From assembly GCA_963744005.1 (NCBI GenBank), contig CAVURU010000003.1:2790001-2854000 (forward strand): DNA of 64,000 nt, given 5' to 3'. Position numbers and translations under genes: made by a program. Source of the DNA: Palsa-504 sp963744005. GTDB lineage: Bacteria; Actinomycetota; Actinomycetes; Streptosporangiales; Streptosporangiaceae. Of this stretch, positions 48,882 through 57,772 are shown piece by piece. Each line of letters starts with the position of its first letter. Position 1 is the first letter of the stretch. The notes beneath the pieces are model-generated. The model was not told the origin of the DNA. It was given only the letters and a program-made list of their open reading frames with translations, and did no database searches.

Positions 48882-50759
48882 ATGAGCACATTCCCGCCCA
48901 TCGGCGACTACGCGTTCTTGTCCAACTGCGAGCAGAACTGCCTGGTCGCGTCGGACGGCTCGGTGGAGTGGATGTGCCTGCCGCGGCCCGACTCGGGCAG
49001 CGTCTTCGGCGCCCTGCTGGACCGCTCGGCGGGCTCGTTCCGGTTCGGCCCGGTCAACAACCAGGTCCCGCAGAACCGCCGGTACGTGCCGGGAACGATG
49101 GTGCTGGAGACGACCTGGCAGACGCCGACCGGCTGGCTGACCGTGTACGACATCCTGGTCATGGCGCCGATGTCGCGCGAGCACCGGCGGCCGGACTACC
49201 ACCGGGCCCCGACCGATTCCGGGGCCACCGGGGTGCTGCTCCGGCTGGCCCGCTGTACCAGCGGCCGGGCCGAGGTGATGGTCAACTGCGCCCCGCTGTT
49301 CGACTACGGGCAGGCCGGCGGCGCGTGGAGCTACGACGGCGACGGCTACGGCTCCATGCGGGTGGCGGCCAGGACCGGAAACCTGGAACTGCACCTGTCC
49401 GGGACGGTGCCGCTCGGGGTGATCGGCGCCCGCTGCTACGGCCGGACCACCATCGCGGCCGGCGAGTCGGCCTTCGTCGCGCTGTCCTGGGGAACAGACC
49501 CGGCCCCGGCCACGGCCGAGGAGGCGTCCGCCGCCCTGGACCACACGGTCGAGTTCTGGCGCACCTGGCTCAGCGCGGCCAAGATCCCGGACCACCCGTG
49601 GAAGATCTACCTGGACCGCAGCGCGCTGACCCTGAAGGGGCTGAGCTACACGCCCACCGGGGCCATCATGGCGGCGGCCACGACGTCGCTGCCGGAGACG
49701 CCGGGCGGGGCCCGCAACTGGGACTACCGCTACACCTGGATCCGGGACTCCTCGTTCATGCTCCGCGCCTTGTACCGGCTGGGCTTCGACTGGGAAGCGG
49801 TGGAATACTTCGCCTTCGTACTGGAGGCGGTCGGCGGCGGTGACGTCAACCGGCCGCCCGAGCTGCAGATCATGTACGGCATCGGCGGCGAGCGGGACCT
49901 GACCGAGCGGACCGTGGACCACCTGTCCGGTTACCGGGGGGCCAAGCCGGTCCGGGTCGGCAACGGGGCCTGGAACCAGCACCAGCACGATGTGTGGGGC
50001 ATGCTGCTGGATGCGCTGGACTACCAGTTCCGGCGGACCGCCGATCAGATCGGGACGCCGGTGTGGGACGGGCTGGCCTCGTTCGTCGACGACGCGCTGG
50101 CCTGCTGGCGGGAGCCGGATCAGGGCATCTGGGAGGTGCGCGGGGACCCGAAGCACTTCACCGCGTCCAAGGTGATGTGCTGGGTGGCGGCCGACCGCGG
50201 CGCCGACCTGGCCCGGCAGCGGGGTGATGAGGAGCACGCCAAGCGCTGGCAGGAAGGCGCGGACGAGATCAAGGCCGAGGTGCTGGACAAGGGAGTGTCC
50301 CAGCGGGGCGTGTTCCGCCAGCACTACGACACCGACGAGCTCGACGCGTCGCTGCTGCTCATCCCGATGATGGGCTTCCTGCCGCCCGACGACGCGCGGG
50401 TCAAGGCTACCGTGCTGGCCATCGCCGACGAGCTGACCAGGGACGACCTGGTCCTGCGCTACAAGACCGAGGCCACCGACACCGGCTTTGACGGCGAGGA
50501 GGGCACGTTCACCATCTGCTCCTTCTGGCTGGTGCGGGCGCTGGCCATGATCGGCGAGATCAAGCGGGCCTACAGCCTGTGCCAGAAGCTGCTGGCCGTG
50601 GCCGGGCCGCTGATGCTGTACGCCGAGGAGATCGACACCAGCACCGGCCAGCAGCTGGGCAACTTCCCGCAGGCCTTCACCCACCTGGCCCTGATCGAGG
50701 CGGTGTCGCTGCTCATCGAGCTGGAGCCGGAGGACAACAGCTTCGCCTTCTCGTTCTGA
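48882..50759 (+). CDS. GH15 family glucanase/trehalase-like protein
   Basis: 625 residues. The N-terminal beta sandwich (PPIGDYAFLSNCEQNCLVASDGSVEWMCLPRPDS) is followed by the (alpha/alpha)6 barrel from about 240: NWDYRYTWIRDSSFML with a catalytic-type Asp/Glu region, and near 390-420 GIWEVRGDPKHFTASKVMCW. GTFTICSFWLVRAL near 545 and NFPQAFTHLALIEA near 600 close the active site. Mycobacterial homologues hydrolyse trehalose. The ATG at 48882 gives MSTFPPIGDY. Confidence 0.9.
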   Translation: MSTFPPIGDYAFLSNCEQNCLVASDGSVEWMCLPRPDSGSVFGALLDRSAGSFRFGPVNNQVPQNRRYVPGTMVLETTWQTPTGWLTVYDILVMAPMSREHRRPDYHRAPTDSGATGVLLRLARCTSGRAEVMVNCAPLFDYGQAGGAWSYDGDGYGSMRVAARTGNLELHLSGTVPLGVIGARCYGRTTIAAGESAFVALSWGTDPAPATAEEASAALDHTVEFWRTWLSAAKIPDHPWKIYLDRSALTLKGLSYTPTGAIMAAATTSLPETPGGARNWDYRYTWIRDSSFMLRALYRLGFDWEAVEYFAFVLEAVGGGDVNRPPELQIMYGIGGERDLTERTVDHLSGYRGAKPVRVGNGAWNQHQHDVWGMLLDALDYQFRRTADQIGTPVWDGLASFVDDALACWREPDQGIWEVRGDPKHFTASKVMCWVAADRGADLARQRGDEEHAKRWQEGADEIKAEVLDKGVSQRGVFRQHYDTDELDASLLLIPMMGFLPPDDARVKATVLAIADELTRDDLVLRYKTEATDTGFDGEEGTFTICSFWLVRALAMIGEIKRAYSLCQKLLAVAGPLMLYAEEIDTSTGQQLGNFPQAFTHLALIEAVSLLIELEPEDNSFAFSF

Positions 50760-50797
50760 GGCGGTTCCGGCCGGGCTGGGGCCGGCGACCGTTCGGC

Positions 50798-51307
50798 TTA
50801 ACTGCTGGACGGTGAGGCGGACGGGCAACTGGTGTTCAGCGCGGAGAGCAGGTTCTGCCCGGCCGTGCCGACCCGGCCGAGGGCGGCCACGACGCCGGAG
50901 ATGGTGCTGGCGCCGGGATTGGCCGCCAGGTTGCTGACCGCCGTGCCCAGGCTGCTCAGCGCCGTGCTCAGCGCGCTGGTCTGGGGCTGGAACTGGCCGT
51001 GGGCGTTGCTGACCAGGGTGCTCAGCGCGGTCCGGACGTTGTTCAGGTTGGTGGTGATCTGGCTGGCCGCGCCCGACCCGACGTTGACGTGGATCAGCTC
51101 GTTCAGCGAGGTGCGCAGGGCCGCCGCGTCGGCGCACAGGGCCGCGTCGGTGGACGGCGCGGTCGCGGAAGCCGACGCGGGCGGGGCGGTGGTGCTGCTG
51201 CCGGCACCGGCTGAGGAGCTGCTCGAGCTGCAGCCGGCCGTCAGGGCCAGGCCGCACAGGACCGGGAGGGCGAGCATCCACCGGGCGGGCGTTTTGCGGG
51301 GCTTCAT
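50798..51307 (-). CDS. lipoprotein with helical hairpin domain
   Basis: 169 residues. The signal peptide ends in the lipobox LTAGC (Cys near 25), then Ser-rich and Ala/Thr-rich spacers and a helical domain of about 100 residues with repeated leucine spacing (LRTSLNELIHVNV, LNNVRTALSTLVSNAHGQ, LSTALSSLGTAVSNLA). I do not recognise the family beyond similar actinobacterial lipoproteins. It ends 39 bases from the convergent GH15 gene. Confidence 0.75.
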   Translation of the reverse strand: MKPRKTPARWMLALPVLCGLALTAGCSSSSSSAGAGSSTTAPPASASATAPSTDAALCADAAALRTSLNELIHVNVGSGAASQITTNLNNVRTALSTLVSNAHGQFQPQTSALSTALSSLGTAVSNLAANPGASTISGVVAALGRVGTAGQNLLSALNTSCPSASPSSS

Positions 51308-51332
51308 CTCCGGCAAGTTACCGGCGGGACGG

Positions 51333-51659
51333 CTAGCGCGCCTCACCCGAACAGGACGAGGCCAGCGGATCACCGTCAGCGGGCGACCATGCGGGGCGGT
51401 CCGAGCGGATCGGCTTGCGGCGGCCGATTTCCTGCAGGACGGGCATGATGATGGCGTCGTAGGCGTCCGGGCCGTACTTGGCGTGCAGGGCGCGGAGCAG
51501 GCCCTGGCCGCTGGCCGCGGCGATGAGCGCGTCCAGGACGCGGTAGTCGACCTCCTCCCCTTCGGCCAGCCGGTCGTAGGCCGACCGGGCCAGCTCGGCG
51601 ACGGCCGGGTAGCCGTCCGCCTCGACGGCGAACATGAGGGTGGCGTCGGCGAGGTTCAC
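51333..51659 (-). CDS. small hypothetical protein co-translated with the maleylpyruvate isomerase-like gene
   Basis: 108 residues. GTG at 51659 overlaps the previous stop by 4 bases, a strong sign of real translation. The protein is mostly helical and acidic (LMFAVEADGYPAVAELARSAYDRLAEGEEVDYRVLDALIAAA), ending with a Pro/Ser-rich tail. No family recognised. Confidence 0.7.
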   Translation of the reverse strand: MNLADATLMFAVEADGYPAVAELARSAYDRLAEGEEVDYRVLDALIAAASGQGLLRALHAKYGPDAYDAIIMPVLQEIGRRKPIRSDRPAWSPADGDPLASSCSGEAR

Positions 51660-52237
51660 CGGCGCCAGCCCGGGTCGCGGCCGGTCCAGGCCAGGAAGGC
51701 CGCCGACGCGCTGGCCCCGGCCGGGGCGGGCTTCTCGGCGGCGAAGACCCGCGGGTTGCGGATCTGCGCGGCGGGCGCCCGGTCGATGACCGAACGCGCG
51801 AACGCGATGGCTTCGGCCGGGATGACCAGGTCGACGCCGCCGCTGCGGGCGACATCCCAACCGTGGACGTACAGGTCGAGGGCGGGGAAGCTGAGGCCGT
51901 CGGCAATGCTGCGCCGCCCGGCCGGGGAGTCGACGACCCGGGACAGGTCCACGCCGTCGACGGCGCCGCGGGCCTGACGGGCCAGGCCGTCCCACCAGGG
52001 GCCGGGCTCGCCGTCGACGAGCGCGCCGGGCGGCTCGACCGGGGACCATTCCGGCTGGGCGCCCTGCAGCAGCTGGGTGCCGAACCGGGTGGCCTGGCCG
52101 ACGTGGCCGAGCACGTCCAGGGCCCGCCAGCCGTCGCAGGGCGAGGGCTGGTCCCAGTCCGCCGCTGTGAGCTGGTGCACGGCGTCGCTGAAGAAGGCCA
52201 GGCCGCTGAGGAACGCTTCGTCCGGCGGCATGGTCAT
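51656..52237 (-). CDS. TIGR03086-type / maleylpyruvate isomerase N-terminal domain protein
   Basis: 193 residues. DWDQPSPCDGWRALDVLGHVGQATRF and SFPALDLYVHGWDVARSGG are the mycothiol-dependent maleylpyruvate isomerase N-domain (DinB-like) signatures with the metal His residues in GHV and VHGWD. Such proteins use mycothiol or bind metal; this one lacks a second domain. It lies 4 bases after the TetR gene and overlaps the next gene by 4 bases. Confidence 0.85.
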   Translation of the reverse strand: MTMPPDEAFLSGLAFFSDAVHQLTAADWDQPSPCDGWRALDVLGHVGQATRFGTQLLQGAQPEWSPVEPPGALVDGEPGPWWDGLARQARGAVDGVDLSRVVDSPAGRRSIADGLSFPALDLYVHGWDVARSGGVDLVIPAEAIAFARSVIDRAPAAQIRNPRVFAAEKPAPAGASASAAFLAWTGRDPGWRR

Positions 52238-52241
52238 CGGG

Positions 52242-52964
52242 CTAGGGAAGCGGGACCGGGGAGAAGGCGGCGTAGATGATGTCCGCGACCCGGGCGGCCA
52301 TCTCCTCCTTGGGCAGCGGCATGTCCTCGCTGATCAGGTAGCTGACCTGCTGGAGCATGAGCAGGCAGGCGGTCGCGGTGAGCTCGGCGTTCTCCAGCGG
52401 GGGGTGGTCGCCGCGGATGGCGGCAGTCATGCCGGTGGTGATCGCCTCGGCCAGGCCGAACAGGAGCCTGATGCCGTCTTCGAAGACGGCCTCCTCGACC
52501 GGCTCGGACTGGATGATGATCCGCATGACCGGCGCGTGCACGGCGTAGGCGTCGATGAAGTTGCTGACCCACTTGCGCAGCGCGGTCAGCCCGGCGGCGT
52601 CGCGGGTCACCACCGGGAAGTCGCCGGTGACGATCTCCAGGTCGTGCAGGGCGTCCCGGAACAGGGCCTTGAACAGGTCTTCCTTGCTGGCGAAGTACAG
52701 GTAGAAGGTGCCGTGCGAGACCCCGGCCCGCTGGACCATGTCATCGACGCGCGCGCTGTGGATGCCGCGTTCCTTGAACTCGGCCATGCCCGCGGTCAGC
52801 AGCTTGCGGACGGTCTCCCGGCCCTGGGCGCGCAGTTCCCGGCCCTGGGCGGGGCTGCCGCCCGCCATCGACGGCCGTTCCGGGGGCGGCTTCGGCGGCA
52901 GGCGTCCGGACCGCTGCGTGCCAGTGCCACCGGACGTCTGGGCGCGGCCCCCCTCTCCGCTCAT
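52242..52964 (-). CDS. TetR-family transcriptional regulator
   Basis: 240 residues. After a 50-residue disordered start, the HTH is LLTAGMAEFKERGIHSARVDDMVQRAGVSHGTFYLYFASKEDLFKALF, and the helical ligand domain fills the rest. The ATG at 52964 lies 116 bases from the divergent reductase-like gene and heads a three-gene minus-strand operon with the maleylpyruvate isomerase-like gene and the 108-residue protein. It probably represses its own operon or the divergent gene. Confidence 0.88.
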   Translation of the reverse strand: MSGEGGRAQTSGGTGTQRSGRLPPKPPPERPSMAGGSPAQGRELRAQGRETVRKLLTAGMAEFKERGIHSARVDDMVQRAGVSHGTFYLYFASKEDLFKALFRDALHDLEIVTGDFPVVTRDAAGLTALRKWVSNFIDAYAVHAPVMRIIIQSEPVEEAVFEDGIRLLFGLAEAITTGMTAAIRGDHPPLENAELTATACLLMLQQVSYLISEDMPLPKEEMAARVADIIYAAFSPVPLP

Positions 52965-53079
52965 GTCCGGAGTGTACTCGCCGCGGCATCTGTCGCTCTG
53001 GTCAGTCCCAAGACCGATAGGAAGCACCATCGCCGTTCGTCTCAGCAGCAAAGGCCCGGCGATAAGAGAGGAAGCAGCC

Positions 53080-53655
53080 ATGGCTCTGGTCATCTGCGAC
53101 ATGTCCATGTCGCTCGACGGGTACGTGACCGGCCCGGACGACAGCCGCCAGAACCCGTTCGGCGACGGGGCGGCGGTGCTGCACGACTGGCTGCGGGACA
53201 AGGCCACCGACGAGGACCAGGCCATCCTGCAGGAAATGATCGACCACGCCGGCGCGGTGGTGATGGGGCGCAGGTCGTTCGACAAGAACGAGGGTGACGG
53301 CGGCTGGGGCGACGGCGGCCCGGTGGGCGACACCCCGGCCTTCGTCGTCACCCACCACCGGCCGGCCGCGTCCTACCCGAGCGTGTTCACGTTCGTGACC
53401 GACGGCGTGGCCAGCGCGATCGAGCAGGCCCGGCAGGTGGCCGGGAGCAAGGTCGTCGGCCTGCACGGCGCGACCGTGATGCAGCAGGCCCTGCCGCTCG
53501 GCCTGGTTGACGAGATCCGGGTGCACGTGGTCCCGGTGCTGCTGGGCGGCGGCACTCCCCTGTTCGGCTCGCTCACCTCCGCGGTCAGCCTGGAGCGGAC
53601 CACCGTGCGGGTGACGCCGGCGGCCACCCACCTGGGATTCCGCGTGGTGCGGTGA
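53080..53655 (+). CDS. dihydrofolate reductase family / RibD C-terminal domain protein
   Basis: 191 residues. LVICDMSMSLDGYVTGP opens the fold, AGAVVMGRRSFD is the nucleotide-binding block, and LVDEIRVHVVPVLLGGGTPLFG closes it. It is an NADPH-binding reductase of the RibD-C type; its substrate is not predictable and it is not the canonical folA. AGAGAGGAAG precedes the ATG at 53080. It is divergent from the TetR gene. Confidence 0.87.
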   Translation: MALVICDMSMSLDGYVTGPDDSRQNPFGDGAAVLHDWLRDKATDEDQAILQEMIDHAGAVVMGRRSFDKNEGDGGWGDGGPVGDTPAFVVTHHRPAASYPSVFTFVTDGVASAIEQARQVAGSKVVGLHGATVMQQALPLGLVDEIRVHVVPVLLGGGTPLFGSLTSAVSLERTTVRVTPAATHLGFRVVR

Positions 53656-53677
53656 GCGGCGCTGCTAGGTTCGGTGG

Positions 53678-54955
53678 ATGACATCCGTAACCCCTGGTGA
53701 GGACGCGCTGACCGCGGCGGACGTGGCCGCGGCCGCGGCCCGGCTGACGGGCATCGCGGTGCGCACGCCGCTGCAGCCGTGCGAGCGGCTGTCCCAGCTC
53801 ACCGGCTGGCAGGTGTACCTCAAGCGGGAGGACCTGCAGCCGGTCCGGTCCTACAAGCTGCGGGGCGCATACAACCTGATCGCCCAGCTCAGCGAGCACG
53901 AGCGGGCGGCCGGGGTGGTCTGCGCCAGCGCGGGCAACCACGCCCAGGGGGTGGCCTTCGCGTGCCGCCGGCTCGGCGTCCGGGCCCGGATCTTCGTGCC
54001 GCACCCGACGCCGCGGCAGAAGCGGGACCGGATCAGCGTGCACGGCGGCGGCCTGGTGGATCTGATCCTGACCGGCGACACCTACGACGACGCAGCCGAG
54101 GCGGCGGTGGCCGACGCCCGGTCCTCCGGCGCGGTGCTGGTCCCGCCGTTCGATGACCTGCGCACGATGGCGGGCCAGGGCACGGTCGCGGCGGAGATCC
54201 TGGCCGATCTGCCGCAGCCGCCCGGCGCGGTGGTGGTGCCAGTCGGCGGGGGCGGCCTGATGGCGGGCACCGCTGCCTACCTGCGCGAGCGGGCCCCGGC
54301 CAGCCAGCTCATCGGGGCCGAGCCGGCCGGGGCGGCGTCGATGACGGCGGCGCTGGCCGCGGGCGGGCCGGTCACCCTGGACGACATCGACCGGTTCGTG
54401 GACGGCGCCGCGGTCCGCCGGGTCGGCCGCCACACGTACGCGGTCATCGCGGACGGCTCGTGCGTCATGACCACGGTGGACGAGGGCGCCATCTGCACCG
54501 AGATGCTGGCGCTGTACCACAGCGAGGGCATCATCGCCGAGCCCGCCGGGGCCCTGGGCGCCGCGGCGCTGCACCTGGCCGACCAGCCGCTGCCGGTGGA
54601 GCCGGGCGCGGTGGTGGTCGCCGTCATCACCGGCGGCAACAACGACGTGTCCCGCTACGGCGAGATCATCGAACGATCCCTGGTGCACAGCGGCCTGAAG
54701 CACTATTTCCTGGTCGAGTTCGAGCAGCAGCCCGGGGCGCTGCGCCGGTTCCTGGACGACGTGCTCGGCCCCGACGACGACATCACCCTGTTCGAGTACG
54801 TCAAGCGGAACAACCGGGAGACCGGGCCCGCCCTGGTCGGCATCGAGCTGGGCACGCCCAGCGGGCTGGAGCCGCTGCTGGCCCGGATGAAGGCCTCGCC
54901 GATGCGGATCGAGCGGATCAGCCCCGGTTCCCCGGCCTACGCCTACCTGACCTGA
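53678..54955 (+). CDS. ilvA: threonine ammonia-lyase (threonine dehydratase)
   Basis: 425 residues. The PLP lysine is Lys60 in SYKLRGAYN, ASAGNHAQGVAFACRR is the substrate loop, VVVPVGGGGLMAGTAAYL binds the phosphate, and a single C-terminal regulatory-like domain (about 340-425) fits the short form. It deaminates threonine to 2-oxobutyrate for isoleucine. It follows the reductase gene by 22 bases. The stop lies in a TGACC pentamer repeat. Confidence 0.93.
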   Translation: MTSVTPGEDALTAADVAAAAARLTGIAVRTPLQPCERLSQLTGWQVYLKREDLQPVRSYKLRGAYNLIAQLSEHERAAGVVCASAGNHAQGVAFACRRLGVRARIFVPHPTPRQKRDRISVHGGGLVDLILTGDTYDDAAEAAVADARSSGAVLVPPFDDLRTMAGQGTVAAEILADLPQPPGAVVVPVGGGGLMAGTAAYLRERAPASQLIGAEPAGAASMTAALAAGGPVTLDDIDRFVDGAAVRRVGRHTYAVIADGSCVMTTVDEGAICTEMLALYHSEGIIAEPAGALGAAALHLADQPLPVEPGAVVVAVITGGNNDVSRYGEIIERSLVHSGLKHYFLVEFEQQPGALRRFLDDVLGPDDDITLFEYVKRNNRETGPALVGIELGTPSGLEPLLARMKASPMRIERISPGSPAYAYLT

Positions 54956-54983
54956 CCTGACGACCGACCTGACCTGACCTGAC
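54945..54983. repeat. ACCTG pentamer repeat at the ilvA/marC junction
   Basis: ACCTG occurs three times, then ACGACCG, then three more times, ending at 54983. It spans the ilvA stop and ends at the marC stop. Because the unit is 5 bases, it places TGA in all three plus-strand frames, so translation reading past ilvA is stopped in any frame. Confidence 0.75.
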
Positions 54984-54984
54984 G

Positions 54985-55626
54985 CTAGTGCGCTAGCGAG
55001 GAAATGATCCCGAGCTGGACCAGGCCGTCGAAGACGAGCTGCACGGCGATGGCGGCGATGAGGAAGCCGAAGACCTTCTCGGTGACCAGCATCCGGTTCT
55101 CGTCCATCTTCTCGCCGACCCGGTTGGCCCAGCGGAACACGACCACGTCGATGAGCAGCACGGCGGCCAGCAGGCCCAGGTCGAGGAGGAAGACGCTGAC
55201 CGACTTGGCCTCGGCCGAGATGGTGATCAGGCCGACGATGCCCACCGGGTTGAGCAGGTAGGGCACGGCCAGCGGGAACTGGGCCAGCTGCAGCGGGTCC
55301 TTTCCCTCGATCCGGTGATTGTCGCTGGACGGCGGGCCGAGCACCATCCAGACGGCGAGCACGAGCAGGATCAGGCCGCCGGCGATGGACAGCGACCCGA
55401 TGCTGAAGTGCAGCAGGGTGCGGAGCAGCTCGCCGAGCACCATGAGCAGGACGGCCACGGAGGCGGCCGTGGTCAGCATCTTGCGCAGCACCTGCTGCTT
55501 GACGCCCGGGTCGATGGAGGCGGTGATCTCCAGGAACGGGACCAGGGCGAGCTTGGGCCCGACGCCGATCAGCAGCACCAGGAAGGTGTCGATCGCGCCG
55601 GCCGCGGTGAGCGAGGTCTGGTCCAT
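54985..55626 (-). CDS. MarC-family membrane protein
   Basis: 213 residues with six hydrophobic helices and the MarC/UPF0056 pattern (TFLVLLIGVGPKLALVPFLEIT; PLAVPYLLNPVGIVGLITISAE; EKVFGFLIAAIAVQLVFDGL). The role is unknown; early links to multiple drug resistance were not upheld. The ATG at 55626 (MDQTSL) is the likely start. Convergent with ilvA. Confidence 0.88.
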   Translation of the reverse strand: MDQTSLTAAGAIDTFLVLLIGVGPKLALVPFLEITASIDPGVKQQVLRKMLTTAASVAVLLMVLGELLRTLLHFSIGSLSIAGGLILLVLAVWMVLGPPSSDNHRIEGKDPLQLAQFPLAVPYLLNPVGIVGLITISAEAKSVSVFLLDLGLLAAVLLIDVVVFRWANRVGEKMDENRMLVTEKVFGFLIAAIAVQLVFDGLVQLGIISSLAH

Positions 55627-55741
55627 CGTGACCAACCGTGGCAAGGCGCAGCCTCAGCAGCCTCATCCGGGCGGGGTGATTCACCGGGCCGCGGGCGGGC
55701 CGCATGATGAGGACGCCCGAAGAGATCTGCCTAGGACATCC

Positions 55742-56395
55742 ATGATCTTTGATCTCGTGCTGATCGGCCTGGCGGTGGCGTTGGATCCGCTGCCGCTGAC
55801 CGCGTTCATCATCTTGCTGCCCTCCAAGCGAGGGGTGCTCAAGGGCGCGGCGTTCGTCTTCGGCTGGCTGGCGTCCCTGGCCGTGGTGGTCGCCGTCACC
55901 GTACTGGCCACGGGAAACAACCCGCCGAAGCAGAACACGTCACCGTCGCTGGCCGTGCTCGCGGTGAAAATGGCCCTCGGCGCCGTGCTGGTCGGCATCG
56001 CGGTCCGGCGGATCCGGACGTCGCGGCGGCCCCGGCCGCCGAAGAAGCAGCCCAAGTGGCAGGAGCACGTGGACAGCATGTCCTGGTGGTTCGCCCTCGG
56101 CCTGGGGCCGGCCCTGCAGCCCTGGGTGCTGGCCGGGGCGGGAGCCGCCACGGTGGTGGAGGCCAAGCTGTCCTCGGTGGCGAGTTACCTGGTGCTGTTC
56201 TTTTATTGCGTCCTGGCGTCCTCGTCGTACCTGGCCATGGAGATCTACTCGGTGCTGCGGCCGGAGCAGAGCCAGGCGTCACTGGCCAGGCTCCGGAACT
56301 GGATCAGCTCGCATACCGATCAGGCCATCGTGGCCGGAAGCCTGATCGTGGGGCTGTGGCTGATCGCTAACAGCATCTACCTGGTCGTGAGCTGA
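55742..56395 (+). CDS. SAP/GAP-family six-helix membrane protein
   Basis: 217 residues. Six helices at about 3-25, 40-58, 70-90, 125-150, 155-180 and 195-215 and a basic loop (RPRPPKKQPK). The sequence type is the mycobacterial SAP (sulfolipid-addressing)/GAP family that helps export of cell envelope lipids. The last helix has a truncated cousin at 2451-2564. Confidence 0.85.
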   Translation: MIFDLVLIGLAVALDPLPLTAFIILLPSKRGVLKGAAFVFGWLASLAVVVAVTVLATGNNPPKQNTSPSLAVLAVKMALGAVLVGIAVRRIRTSRRPRPPKKQPKWQEHVDSMSWWFALGLGPALQPWVLAGAGAATVVEAKLSSVASYLVLFFYCVLASSSYLAMEIYSVLRPEQSQASLARLRNWISSHTDQAIVAGSLIVGLWLIANSIYLVVS

Positions 56396-56582
56396 GCTTG
56401 CCTATCGGCGAGCAACAATTGCCTGGGCCTGTTATCACTTACTAAGATCCGACTCGAAGCGGCCCTGTCCTTTTCTTGATACCAGCGAGCTTTCCTGCGT
56501 ACCTCGGCGTTCGCTACGCCCAATCAATCGAAGGGCAGCGAAGCTCCCTCTCATCAGGCCGAATGCTGAAGGGAATACACCC
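56396..56582. other. intergenic region without a gene
   Basis: 187 bases with lower GC than the surrounding genes, including TTATCACTTACTAAG and CTTTTCTTGATACC. It probably carries the promoter of the GYD-domain gene; no further structure stands out. Confidence 0.35.
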
Positions 56583-56915
56583 ATGGCCAAGTACGCGGTC
56601 TTCTTTTCATACACGAGCGAGGCATGGGCTCGGCTGATCCAGAGCCCTAGCGACCGCACCGTCGCGGTGCGGCAGCTCACCAGCTCGGTCGACGGGTCTT
56701 TTGACTCCATGTACTGGATGACCGGCAGTCACGATGGTTTCGCCATCATCGACACCCCCGGTTCGATCAGCGCCGCCGCCGTTTCCGTCGCGGTCAATAG
56801 CACCGGCGCCTTTAAGAACGTGGAAACACAGGAGCTGCTCACGCAAGAACAGCTCAGCCAGGTTCTCTCGCGGGCCAAGGCGGCCACGCAGGCCTACCAG
56901 GCGCCAGGCCAGTAG
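56583..56915 (+). CDS. GYD-domain protein
   Basis: 110 residues. The pattern KYAVFFSYTSEAWARLIQ, MYWMTGSHDGFAIIDTP and an acidic-Ala C-terminus fits the GYD family of small alpha/beta proteins, whose function is unknown (the conserved triad here reads HDG where most members have a GYD or GFD). The ATG at 56583 begins the family start. Confidence 0.75.
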   Translation: MAKYAVFFSYTSEAWARLIQSPSDRTVAVRQLTSSVDGSFDSMYWMTGSHDGFAIIDTPGSISAAAVSVAVNSTGAFKNVETQELLTQEQLSQVLSRAKAATQAYQAPGQ

Positions 56916-56977
56916 AGCCCGGCCGTCGCGTCCCGGTATTCCGGAATCCAGGCCGTACCAGTGACCGGGGTGGAGCG

Positions 56978-57321
56978 GTGAAGTTCAACCACGTCGGGAT
57001 CCCGACCAGCGGCTCATTCAGCGGCGAGATCCCGCTGCCGCACCTGAAGATGACCGTCAGCGATCATCAGGACAACCCGTTCGGCATCCAGTGGCAGCGG
57101 TACTGGGCGGATGCGCCCTATCCGGACCTGGTCAAGACGGTGCCGCACGTGGCCTTCGAGGTCGAGGACCTGGCCGCGGCGCTGGCCGGCCGCACGTCAT
57201 CATCGAGCCGAACAGCCCCAGCCACGGCGTGCTCGTCGCCTTCGTCGAGGTCAACGGCGCGCCGGTCGAGCTCATGCAGATCGATCACCAGGAGCGCCCG
57301 GACCTGTCGCCGGCCCGGTGA
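56978..57321 (+). pseudogene. VOC/glyoxalase-like protein interrupted by a frameshift
   Basis: The GTG at 56978 starts MKFNHVGIPTSG with VSDHQDNPFGIQWQRYW and VPHVAFEVEDLAAALAG. Near 57190 (GGCCGCAC) the frame becomes Ser-rich, while the next frame continues RHVIIEPNSPSHGVLVAFVEVNGAPVELMQ to a stop at 57319. One base added (making AGRHVIIEPNSPS) restores a 114-residue VOC protein like its homologues. The 3' end overlaps the convergent arsR gene by 50 bases. Confidence 0.8.
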
Positions 57322-57676
57322 GCGACCCGGTGTCGCCGATCACGGCGCTCAGGGCCCGGAGGGTGCCGGGGACGAGCGCGTAGTAGGCCCACACGCCGCG
57401 CTTGTCGCGGGACAGGATCCCGGCCTCGACCAGGACCTTGAGGTGATGGGAGATGGTGGGCTGGGTCAGCCCGAGCGGGTCGGTCAGGTCGCACACGCAG
57501 GCCTCGCCGCCCTGGTGCGCGGCCACCATCGAGACGAGCCGGAGCCGGGTCGGGTCGGCCAGCGCCTTGAGCACGCGGGCCAGGTCGGCGGCCTGATCCG
57601 CGGTCAGCGGCTCGCGCAGCAGGGGCGCGCAGCACGCGTCCTGGGCGGCGCCGACCGGGGTGAGGTCGAAGGTCAT
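57272..57676 (-). CDS. arsR: ArsR-family arsenic-sensing repressor
   Basis: 134 residues. A winged helix spans about 25-105 (LKALADPTRLRLVSMVA; LTQPTISHHLKVLVEAGIL). Cys60 and Cys62 in CVCDL are the classic arsenic-binding pair, and Cys15/Cys16 near the start may add a ligand, as in several actinobacterial types. The ATG at 57676 has GGAGAGGTG upstream. It is divergent from arsM with two operator-like repeats between, so arsenite would release both promoters. Confidence 0.92.
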   Translation of the reverse strand: MTFDLTPVGAAQDACCAPLLREPLTADQAADLARVLKALADPTRLRLVSMVAAHQGGEACVCDLTDPLGLTQPTISHHLKVLVEAGILSRDKRGVWAYYALVPGTLRALSAVIGDTGSLTGPATGPGAPGDRSA

Positions 57677-57705
57677 GGTGCTCACCTCTCCAGTATGAGC
57701 AAGAC

Positions 57706-57756
57706 ATTGACAGCTGTCTATGTCCGGGAGCACAGTAGGCATCGACAGTCATCTAT
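57706..57756. promoter_or_regulatory. two ArsR operator-like repeats
   Basis: ATTGACAGCTGTCTAT (57706-57721) is a near-perfect dyad around GACAGCTGTC, and ATCGACAGTCATCTAT (57741-57756) is a related copy 35 bases on. Both share ATnGACAG-n-TCTAT. They lie in the 96-base gap between arsR and arsM, the normal place for ArsR binding. Confidence 0.7.
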
Positions 57757-57772
57757 GTGATGGGAGAACGCG

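Noticed and set aside
48849..51281. 810-codon open frame on the minus strand
   Set aside because: Mirror of the GH15 gene; no homology and Arg/Gly/Val-rich composition.
53585..55705. 706-codon open frame on the minus strand
   Set aside because: Covers ilvA antisense and part of marC in the wrong frame; His/Arg/Pro-rich.
56435..56710. 91-codon minus frame
   Set aside because: Overlaps the start of the GYD gene; no signal for translation.
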